Assembly: GCA_025363535.1 (NCBI GenBank)
Contig: JANYDP010000214.1
Coordinates: 1-12,517 of the forward strand
DNA length: 12,517 nucleotides
Direction: 5' to 3'
Origin: Verrucomicrobiota bacterium
GTDB taxonomy: Bacteria > Verrucomicrobiota > Verrucomicrobiia > Limisphaerales > CAIQOK01
Part shown: piece by piece, positions 6,664 to 12,517 of the stretch
Position numbering within the stretch: the stretch's first letter is position 1
Layout of the letters: each line of letters opens with the position of its first letter
Program-made: the position numbers and the translations under genes
Notes under the pieces: generated by a model
The model's input: only the letters and a program-made list of their open reading frames with translations
What the model was told of the DNA's origin: nothing
Database searches by the model: none

Positions 6664-7047
6664 TCACAATTTTTCGCGTCCCGCGTAGCCGGCGTCCAGA
6701 TCATGCCAGTGTTCGATGTCGTCCTCGTCCTTTTCCCAGCACAGAAAAACCTCGCGGCCCGCGATAATCGCTGGGAAATCCAGCAACCCCCGGCCGATGT
6801 CCTTGAGCTGAATCTCGCGGCTTTCAAACTCGGCCAGCACCGTGCGAAACTCTGCCTGCGCCCGCACCCAGCGGTTGATCAGCTCCCCGCCGGCGTCACC
6901 GCCTTGATCCGCGAGCGCCCGCACCTGAGGCTCGGCCATCTGCAACTGCACCCGCAGTCCGTCCAGTTGCTCCAGCCAGCGGCGGATCTGCGGCAGCAGC
7001 GCGCGGGCTTCGTCAAGCGTGTAGTGTTTGGTGAAATGGTATTCCAT
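6664..7047 (-). CDS. DUF2203 family protein
   Basis: A 127-residue cytoplasmic protein of unknown biochemical role. The family layout is clear: an N-terminal FTKHYTLDEARALLPQIRRW stretch leading into long amphipathic helices (to about residue 77), then EIQLKDIGRGLLDFPAI (78-94), REVFLCWEKDE (98-108) and the ending IEHWHDLDAGYAGRE (111-125), with conserved Trp, His and Asp residues. The ATG at 7047 is preceded by AAGG seven bases upstream, and this Shine-Dalgarno overlaps the TAA of the TPR lipoprotein gene nine bases upstream, so the two are probably translationally coupled. It converges on the methyltransferase gene with only 13 bases between stop codons and no obvious terminator. Family assignment is confident; function is unknown. 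Confidence 0.9.
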   Translation of the reverse strand: MEYHFTKHYTLDEARALLPQIRRWLEQLDGLRVQLQMAEPQVRALADQGGDAGGELINRWVRAQAEFRTVLAEFESREIQLKDIGRGLLDFPAIIAGREVFLCWEKDEDDIEHWHDLDAGYAGREKL

Positions 7048-7056
7048 GAGGCCGCC

Positions 7057-8727
7057 TTACTTTGCGGCGGATTCCAAATTCTTCCGCACCTGCTCGTTGG
7101 GTTCAATCCCGAGCGATCTGCGCCAGGCGTCACGCGCCGAGTTGCCCTGCCCCAGCGCGGCGTAGATGTCGCCAAGGTGATGATAAATCTCGGCGTCTGC
7201 CTCCTCGGAGTTCGCCACGGCTTTTAATTCAAACTCCAGCCCCGGGCCGGGCTGGTTCAGCTTGAACAGCACCCACGCCATGCTGTCCAGGTACGCCGGA
7301 TTTTTCGGATCGGCCGCGAGCGCCTTGCCGATGAGTTCCCGGGCGCGCTCCAGGTTCAGTCCGTGCTCCGCCCACATGAAGCCCAGGTAGTTTTGGGCGT
7401 CGTCAAAATTCGGCGCGAGTTCCAGGCATTTGAGAAAATTCTTTTCCGCCTGCGCAAGATCGCCGAGCCGTTCATGGGCCGAGCCGAGCTGGAAATAAAA
7501 CGCCTCGGTCAGCCGTTGCGGGCTGCCGGCCTGGGCGAGAATTTCCGCCGCGGTGAAATGCTGGAGCGCGTTGGTGTAGTTTTTCTGCCGACTGGCGGTG
7601 ACGCCCGACAGATATTCGAGGAGAAAGCTGCGGGGATATTTTTTGCGCGCCCGCTCCAAGGTGGCCTGGGCCTGCGCCGGCTCATTCAACGCCAGTTGCA
7701 CGTTCGCCAGTTCGCCGTAGGCCGGCTCGAAATCGGGATTCAGCAGGATCGTCCGGGAAAAACACTCGGCGGCCTGCACGAAGTTGGTCTGCTCGCCCGC
7801 CAGGCTCCCCAGAAAATAATTGGCCCGCGCATCGGTGGGATTTGCGCGCACCATCCACTGGAGCAATTCGGCGGTCTGCTGGCGATTGGTGGTTCCCAGA
7901 AAAATGTCCGCCAACCGGGTCCGCACCAGTTCGCCGACCGACGGCTGTTCGGGATAGGTTTTCAACAGATCGAGATAGACCGCTGTCACCTCATCCTGCT
8001 GGCCGAGTGCGAAAAATCCTTCCGCCAACCGGAGTCGCAGTTCCAGTTCCTGCCCCGGCAAGGTTTTTGCCGATTTGAAAAATGTGGCGGCCCGGCTGTG
8101 CGCTGCTTGCTTTTGCCCGGGTAGTTCCCGGCCCAAGCGCAGGCAAAGTTCGCCCAGGCCGATCAAGTACGATGCGGCGGGATAACCCACCCGTCCCGCT
8201 TCCTCGAGCACGTCCAGCGCCGCCGCCCCGCGCCTGGCCTGCAGCTCGATTTGAAACAGGGTTTGATAGGCGGTCAGCGTCTGCGGAATTTTTTTAATCG
8301 CGATCCGGCTGGCAACCGTGGCCAGCCCGGGCTGGTTGAGCTGGAGATAAACCTTGCCGAGCCAGGCGTCCAGTTCCCCGGAAGCATTGGGCTGCCGAAT
8401 CGCGCGCTCCAAGACCGCCTGCGCCTTTTCCGGCTGGGCCAGTTGTAAAAAATCTCCCGCCACCTCCAGCACCAACGGTTCATTTCCCGCATCCTTCAAC
8501 GCCGCCTGGTAAAACTCCTCCAACGCCAACCCCGTGTCCGCGCCCGCCGCCAGGATGACTCCCGTGGCATAGTGCGCCTGGGCTTCAATCTTCGCTGAAT
8601 CCACCGCCGCCGCCGGGGCATTCGTGGCTCCCCCGCGCGCTCTGCTGGCCACGGGCGCGCGACAGCCGGACACGAAAAAACCACCCGCCGTTGCGAGCGC
8701 CAGCCAGACTGGAAAGCGAAACAACAT
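7057..8727 (-). CDS. TPR-repeat lipoprotein
   Basis: A 556-residue protein, probably anchored in the membrane by lipidation and facing the periplasm. The N-terminus MLFRFPVWLALATAGGFFV is a type II signal peptide, and VSGC (Cys22) is the lipobox; the mature N-terminus is a low-complexity Ala/Gly/Thr linker. The rest is built of tandem 34-residue TPR units. Clear ones include TDARANYFLGSLAGEQTNFV, the FEPAYGELANVQLALNEPAQ unit, the LGDLAQAEKNFLKCLELAP unit, the FDDAQNYLGFMWAEHGLN unit and the last one containing AEIYHHLGDIYAALGQGNSA. I chose the ATG at 8727; an upstream GTG at 8754 would put nine extra residues before the signal peptide. No Shine-Dalgarno is visible. TPR lipoproteins act as scaffolds for envelope or assembly complexes; the partner is unknown. 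Its stop overlaps the Shine-Dalgarno of the DUF2203 gene. Confidence 0.92.
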   Translation of the reverse strand: MLFRFPVWLALATAGGFFVSGCRAPVASRARGGATNAPAAAVDSAKIEAQAHYATGVILAAGADTGLALEEFYQAALKDAGNEPLVLEVAGDFLQLAQPEKAQAVLERAIRQPNASGELDAWLGKVYLQLNQPGLATVASRIAIKKIPQTLTAYQTLFQIELQARRGAAALDVLEEAGRVGYPAASYLIGLGELCLRLGRELPGQKQAAHSRAATFFKSAKTLPGQELELRLRLAEGFFALGQQDEVTAVYLDLLKTYPEQPSVGELVRTRLADIFLGTTNRQQTAELLQWMVRANPTDARANYFLGSLAGEQTNFVQAAECFSRTILLNPDFEPAYGELANVQLALNEPAQAQATLERARKKYPRSFLLEYLSGVTASRQKNYTNALQHFTAAEILAQAGSPQRLTEAFYFQLGSAHERLGDLAQAEKNFLKCLELAPNFDDAQNYLGFMWAEHGLNLERARELIGKALAADPKNPAYLDSMAWVLFKLNQPGPGLEFELKAVANSEEADAEIYHHLGDIYAALGQGNSARDAWRRSLGIEPNEQVRKNLESAAK

Positions 8728-8741
8728 GGGTGGAATAAATG

Positions 8742-8779
8742 AACCCGGCACCACCCGCCAAAACGAGTTGCGCCGGGTT
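8742..8779 (-). other. Inverted repeat between the small ribosomal-protein gene and the TPR gene
   Basis: AACCCGGC (8742-8749) and GCCGGGTT (8772-8779) form a perfect 8-bp stem with a 22-base loop. On the - strand it falls between the stop of the 33-residue gene (8801) and the ATG of the TPR gene (8727), and is followed by an A/T-rich CATTTATT rather than a pure T-run. It could be a weak terminator, an attenuator or an mRNA-stabilising hairpin; I cannot tell which. Confidence 0.35.
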
Positions 8780-8800
8780 AAAAGGAAACGGTGCGGCAGA

Positions 8801-8902
8801 CTACTTCTGCCAGGTGCGCTTCTTGTGACGATTGAGACGCAGCTTTTTGCGGCGTTTATGTTTGTTAATTTTTGCCTTACGACGTTTTTTAATTGAACCC
8901 AT
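8801..8902 (-). CDS. 33-residue mS38/bS22-like (AURKAIP1/COX24 domain) small ribosomal protein
   Basis: A very short, extremely basic protein, easily missed by gene callers with a length cutoff. It begins MGSIKKRRKAKINKHKRRKK and ends LRLNRHKKRTWQK before TAG; about half of the residues are Lys or Arg. This matches the AURKAIP1/COX24 domain pattern (GS-IKKRRK, KHRRKKL, KKR), which includes mitochondrial mS38 and the mycobacterial 30S protein bS22, both about this size in their core. By homology it should bind 16S rRNA in the small subunit. It lies 54 bases downstream of hisG on the same strand, and its upstream sequence is AT-rich (AATATATTT) without a Shine-Dalgarno. No alternative frame explains such Lys/Arg density. 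The family call rests on motif memory; no search was run. Confidence 0.88.
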   Translation of the reverse strand: MGSIKKRRKAKINKHKRRKKLRLNRHKKRTWQK

Positions 8903-8956
8903 AAATATATTGGCTGATTGAGTACCGGAGAATCAGGGAAATCACAAACTATTTTT

Positions 8957-9832
8957 TCAATAAACCACCTTGTTCAGCGGGTACTCGATGATTCCCTCCG
9001 CGCCGGCGGCTTTCAACTGCGGGATCAGTTCACGCACAATATGCTCATCAATGATCGTCTCCACCGCCACCCAGCCTTTGAGCGACAGGTTGGAAATCGT
9101 CGGGTTGCGCAACGCGGGCAGTTCCGTCAGGAGTTTGGCGAGATGCTTTTCGGCAATGTTCATTTTCAAGCCCACCAGCGCCTCCGCGTCCAGCGCGCCC
9201 TTGAGCAACATCGCCATCGTCTCGATCTTCTTCCGCTTCCAGGGGTTTTTCCACGCGTCCAGATTGGCGATCAACCGTGGGGTGGAACAAAGCAGCTCGT
9301 CCACGATGCGCAGCTTGTTTGCGCGCAGCGAGGAGCCGGTCTCGGTGACGTCCACGATGGCGTCCACGAGTTCGTGCGCCTTCATTTCCGTCGCGCCCCA
9401 GGAAAATTCCACCTCCGCCTTCACGCCGTTTTTCTTGAGATATTTTTTCGTGAGGTTCACGACCTCGGTCGCGATGCGCTTGCCCTGCAAATCTTTCACC
9501 GACTTCACCGGCGAATTTTCCGGCACACAGAGCACCCAGCGCGCGGGACGGCGCGAGACTTTGCTGAACAAAAATTCCCCGACCTCGTGGACCTTCGAGC
9601 CGTTCTCGATGATCCAGTCATGGCCCGTGATGCCGCAGTCGAGATAGCCGTGCTCCACGTAACGGCTGATTTCCTGCGCGCGAAAGAGACGAATCTCCAT
9701 CTCGTCATCGTCCACGTAAGGCACGTAGGAACGGCTGCTGACGGAGATGTTGTAGCCCGCCTTGGCGAGTTTCGCGATGGCGGCATCCTGCAAGCTGCCC
9801 TTGGGCAGACCGAATTTCAGTTTCTTGGTCAT
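8957..9832 (-). CDS. hisG: ATP phosphoribosyltransferase, long form
   Basis: Catalyses the first step of histidine synthesis, joining ATP and PRPP to give phosphoribosyl-ATP. The product is 291 residues, the size of the long HisG form that carries its own C-terminal regulatory domain and does not need HisZ. Seen: KFGLPKGSLQDAAI (6-19), the LDCGITGHDWI segment (64-74), the PRPP-binding motif DAIVDVTETGSSLRANKL (157-174), and a C-terminal domain with ISNLSLKGWVAVETII (246-261) and GAEGIIEYPLNKVV, the ACT-like fold that binds histidine for feedback inhibition. The ATG at 9832 gives the family N-terminus; the open frame to 9928 would add 32 unrelated residues. No other his gene is nearby, so hisG stands apart from any his operon in this window. 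Confidence 0.96.
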   Translation of the reverse strand: MTKKLKFGLPKGSLQDAAIAKLAKAGYNISVSSRSYVPYVDDDEMEIRLFRAQEISRYVEHGYLDCGITGHDWIIENGSKVHEVGEFLFSKVSRRPARWVLCVPENSPVKSVKDLQGKRIATEVVNLTKKYLKKNGVKAEVEFSWGATEMKAHELVDAIVDVTETGSSLRANKLRIVDELLCSTPRLIANLDAWKNPWKRKKIETMAMLLKGALDAEALVGLKMNIAEKHLAKLLTELPALRNPTISNLSLKGWVAVETIIDEHIVRELIPQLKAAGAEGIIEYPLNKVVY

Positions 9833-9969
9833 ACTTGAATCCGCACAACCTAAACAATCCCGCCGCCATTGAACAATCTGAATTCTGTCAGGTGGCAGTT
9901 TAGTTTGGAGCGCGAAGCATTGCCCCACACTCCGGGGAAGCAGGAAAACATTTCACTACCAGCGGTTCG

Positions 9970-10596
9970 TCATTTCTTCCAGCCCACTTTGCGTCCCGCC
10001 ACGAAAATGTCCCGCCGCGCAATCGCCGCGACGCACTTGGGATACAACTCATGCTCCGCCGCATGAATGCGTTGGTGCAGACTATCCGCCGTGTCGTCAT
10101 CCAGCACCGGCACGGTCTGCTGGCCGATGATCGCGCCGGAATCCACGCCCGCATCCACGAAATGCACGGTGCAACCGGTGAACTTCACGCCATGATCCAG
10201 CGCCTGTTTCCACGCTTCAAGACCAGGAAAAGACGGCAACAGCGACGGATGCACGTTCACGATGCAGCCTTCAAACGCGCGGAGAAAATCCCCCTTGAGC
10301 ACGCGCATGAAACCGGCGAGGACGATCAAATCCACCCGCGCCGCCGACAACGCCGCCACAAATGCGCGCTCGGATTCCTCGTCGAGCTTGGTGCGGAATT
10401 TCCCCGGCGGAATAAATTGCACGGGAAGTTTCCGCGCGCGGGCGTGCTCCAGAATCCCCGCACCTTCGACATCGCTCAACACGATGCCGACCTCCGCCGG
10501 AATTTTCCCGGCGGCAATCGCATCGGAAATCGCCACGAAGTTCGAGCCTTTGCCGGAGCCGAGGACGCCGAGCCGGAATTTTTTCAAATCAGTCAC
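9970..10596 (-). CDS. purN: Phosphoribosylglycinamide formyltransferase (GART)
   Basis: Transfers a formyl group from 10-formyltetrahydrofolate to GAR in purine synthesis. The product is 208 residues, normal for PurN. Seen: the N-terminal phosphate loop VLGSGKGSNF (11-20), LAGFMRVL (93-100), and the catalytic triad in NVHPSLLPSFPG (Asn114, His116) and VDAGVDSGAI (Asp152). The start is GTG at 10596 (VTDLKKFRLGVLGSG); no ATG or Shine-Dalgarno lies just upstream, but the length after it suits the family. It is divergent from the M16 peptidase gene across 114 bases and is followed on the same strand by hisG after 137 bases, so the two may be transcribed separately. Confidence 0.95.
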   Translation of the reverse strand: MTDLKKFRLGVLGSGKGSNFVAISDAIAAGKIPAEVGIVLSDVEGAGILEHARARKLPVQFIPPGKFRTKLDEESERAFVAALSAARVDLIVLAGFMRVLKGDFLRAFEGCIVNVHPSLLPSFPGLEAWKQALDHGVKFTGCTVHFVDAGVDSGAIIGQQTVPVLDDDTADSLHQRIHAAEHELYPKCVAAIARRDIFVAGRKVGWKK

Positions 10597-10645
10597 GCGC
10601 TTGGTTTACAGGCTGGCAGGCGGGCTTAACAAGCAGAAAGCCCAC

Positions 10646-10678
10646 GCGCGCTCAAATTGGATTGCCCAACGCGCTTTT
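10646..10678 (+). other. Bulged hairpin with T-tract in the M16 peptidase leader
   Basis: GCGCG (10646-10650) pairs with CGCGC (10670-10674), and inside it TTGG (10657-10660) pairs with CCAA (10666-10669), stacked on one side and bulged on the other. Four T follow (10675-10678). A second stem, GGGCTT/AAGCCC, sits just upstream at 10622-10643. With no + strand gene upstream, this would act, if real, as a leader structure for the peptidase gene. It is weak because of the six-base bulge. Confidence 0.25.
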
Positions 10679-10710
10679 CTGAATACCTTGGCGCTTCGAT
10701 TTTATTTGAA

Positions 10711-12517
10711 ATGACAACGCATTCATCGGCCAAAACGATTCCCTCCATCCCGCCCGGCGTCACGCTCACCACGCTCGACAACGGCCTGACGATCATTGTG
10801 CGCGAAGATCACAGCGCGCCGGTCGTCTCCGCGCAGGCGTGGTGCATGGCCGGCAGCGTTCACGAGGGCCGCTGGCTCGGTGCGGGCTTGTCGCATGTCC
10901 TCGAACACATGTTGTTCAAAGGCACGACCACGCGCCCCGGCAGCCGGATTGACCAGGAGGTGCAGGAAGCCGGCGGTTACATGAACGCCTACACGAGCTT
11001 TGATCGCACGGTCTATCACATTGACGTGCCGAACACCGGCGCGCGGACGGCGATTGATATTTTGTGCGACATCATGCAACACGCGTCGCTGCCGCCGGAT
11101 GAACTGGCGAAGGAGATGGACGTGATCCGCCGCGAGATGGACATGGGCCACGATGATCCGGGCCGCCGCTCTAGCCGCCGCCTGTTTGAAACCGCTTACA
11201 CCAAAAGCCCGTATCGCTTCACGATCATTGGCTACCCGGACATTTTCAACGAACTCAAGCCCGACGACATCCGCCATTACTATCAGGAGAAATACGCGCC
11301 GAACAATGTGTTCTTTGTCGTGGCTGGCGATGTCAAAAACGACGACGTGATCGCTCAGATCAAAACCGCCTATGAAAAAACCAAGGCCAAGGCGATGCCG
11401 CCGGTCGTCTTGCCCGTGGAACCAGCGCAGACCGCCGCGCGGGAGATCATCGAAGAGGCGGCCATCGAACTCGGGCATGTCCATTGCAGTTGGCACATCC
11501 CCGATGCGCGCCATGCCGACGTGCCCGCGCTCGACGTACTCGCCGTGCTGCTCGGGAGCGGCCGCAGCTCGCGGCTCTATCAGGAAGTGCGGGAGAAACA
11601 AGGCGTCGTCCATCACGCCGACGCATGGACGTACAGCCCCGGCGGCACGGGGCTTTTTGGGATGAGCGCGATGGTGGACGCGGACAAATTCACCGACGCG
11701 CGCGCCGCCTTGTTCGCGGAAATTGAAAAGATGAAAGCATCGCCGGTGTCCGCCGCCGAATTGTTGAAGGCCGAAAAACAATTTGTTTCCGGCCAGTTGT
11801 CCGCGCGCAAAACCATGACCGGCCAGGCGCAAGACTTGGGTGGAAGCTGGCTGGCGGCAAACGATCTGAATTTCTCCGCCCGCTATCTCGAAGCGATCAA
11901 GCGCGTCACCCCGGCGGACTTGCAGCGCGTGGCCCGCACTTATCTCACGCCTGAAAACCGCACGCTCTATGGGCTGTTACCAACGGGAACCACGCCCAAA
12001 ATTTCCGCCCTCGCCGAGGAGAATTCGGACCACGCGATTCAAAAATTTGAACTGCCCAACGGCCTGCGCTTGCTGGTGAAGGAAAGCCACCGTCTGCCGT
12101 TCGTGGAATTCCGCGCGGTGTTTCAGGGCGGCGTACTCGCGGAAAACGCGGACAACAACGGTGTCACACAGCTCACCGGTCGGCTGCTGCTCAAAGGCAC
12201 TACCACGCGCAGCGCGGAGGACATCGCGCTCGCCGCCGAATCCGTGGGCGGCCACATTGACAGCTACGGCGGCAACAACAGCTTTGGCGTGAATGCGGAA
12301 GTGTTAAGCGAGGATTTTTCCATCGGCCTCGAACTGCTCGCCGACGTGCTGTTGAATCCCACCTTTCCCGCCGACGCGCTCGAACGCGAACGCGAAGTGC
12401 AGCTCGCCGGCATTGCCGCGCAGAGGGACCACCTGCTCAAGAGCGCGGGCAACGCCATGCGCCGCGCGCTGTTCGGCAACACCAGCTACGGCCTTGACGT
12501 CAGTGGCACGGAGGAAA
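10711..12517 (+). CDS. M16 family zinc peptidase (insulinase/processing-peptidase type), 3' end cut by the window edge
   Basis: Open from the ATG at 10711 to the end of the window (602 codons), without a stop. The inverted zinc motif is present: HVLEH (His62, Glu65, His66), followed by the third ligand Glu142 in EMDVIRREMDM, 76 residues later, the normal M16 spacing. AGSVHEG, FKGT and GGYMNAYTSFDRT around it are also typical. A second M16 domain starts near residue 440 (FELPNGLRLLVKES) but has GVTQLTGRLLLKGT where a zinc motif would be, so it is the usual catalytically silent half that closes the substrate chamber. No signal peptide is visible, suggesting a cytoplasmic enzyme with peptide substrates. 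Full-length two-domain M16 proteins are about 800-950 residues, so roughly a third is missing here. No Shine-Dalgarno precedes the ATG (TTATTTGAA). Confidence 0.95.
   Translation, partial: MTTHSSAKTIPSIPPGVTLTTLDNGLTIIVREDHSAPVVSAQAWCMAGSVHEGRWLGAGLSHVLEHMLFKGTTTRPGSRIDQEVQEAGGYMNAYTSFDRTVYHIDVPNTGARTAIDILCDIMQHASLPPDELAKEMDVIRREMDMGHDDPGRRSSRRLFETAYTKSPYRFTIIGYPDIFNELKPDDIRHYYQEKYAPNNVFFVVAGDVKNDDVIAQIKTAYEKTKAKAMPPVVLPVEPAQTAAREIIEEAAIELGHVHCSWHIPDARHADVPALDVLAVLLGSGRSSRLYQEVREKQGVVHHADAWTYSPGGTGLFGMSAMVDADKFTDARAALFAEIEKMKASPVSAAELLKAEKQFVSGQLSARKTMTGQAQDLGGSWLAANDLNFSARYLEAIKRVTPADLQRVARTYLTPENRTLYGLLPTGTTPKISALAEENSDHAIQKFELPNGLRLLVKESHRLPFVEFRAVFQGGVLAENADNNGVTQLTGRLLLKGTTTRSAEDIALAAESVGGHIDSYGGNNSFGVNAEVLSEDFSIGLELLADVLLNPTFPADALEREREVQLAGIAAQRDHLLKSAGNAMRRALFGNTSYGLDVSGTEE

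Noticed and set aside
7363..8124. 253-codon open frame on the + strand
   Set aside because: It is antisense to the TPR lipoprotein gene, which has a clear lipobox and TPR units.
8918..9838. 306-codon open frame on the + strand
   Set aside because: It is antisense to hisG, which has all family motifs over its full length.
10723..11832. 369-codon open frame on the - strand
   Set aside because: It is antisense to the M16 peptidase, whose zinc motif and downstream Glu ligand are intact; its composition is that of a shadow frame.
1..12517. CRISPR array, tRNA, rRNA, insertion sequence or prophage
   Set aside because: No regularly spaced repeats, no tRNA-like cloverleaf, and no transposase, integrase or phage structural proteins were seen in any frame.

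Overview
This 12.5 kb window looks like chromosomal DNA of a GC-rich, Gram-negative bacterium. I place it tentatively in the Verrucomicrobiota (Pedosphaera/Limisphaera-like). The grounds are gene content and style only: paired PilT-type ATPases, a lipoprotein rich in TPR repeats, a DUF2203 protein, a tiny mS38/bS22-like ribosomal protein, a large modular secreted protein, and few clear Shine-Dalgarno sequences. No rRNA or other marker confirms this. I see no phage, transposon, CRISPR array, tRNA or rRNA.

Layout from left to right. (1) The 3' part of peptide deformylase (def, +) enters from the left edge. (2) After an AT-rich spacer comes a 485-residue secreted modular protein (+) closed by a strong intrinsic terminator. 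(3) About 540 bases follow without a convincing gene, including a block resembling dispersed intergenic repeats. (4) A tight minus-strand operon, read right to left, encodes pilT, a second PilT/PilU-like ATPase and a small degenerate receiver-like protein, with 3-nt gaps between them. (5) Diverging from pilT is a MidA/NDUFAF7-family methyltransferase gene (+). It carries three short repeat-like segments inside its reading frame. (6) A minus-strand block follows, read right to left as purN, hisG, a 33-residue mS38/bS22-like protein, a TPR lipoprotein and a DUF2203 protein. (7) Diverging from purN is a two-domain M16 zinc peptidase (+), cut off by the right edge.

Most genes are housekeeping: N-terminal deformylation, histidine and purine biosynthesis, ribosome function and type IV pilus retraction. 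I found no defence system, biosynthetic cluster or clearly new system. The points most worth a second look are the secreted protein, whose N-terminal region has a Cys/Gln pattern reminiscent of thioester adhesins; the pilT-pilT2-pseudoreceiver operon; the repeat-derived segments inside the methyltransferase gene; and the easily missed 33-residue gene between hisG and the TPR lipoprotein gene.
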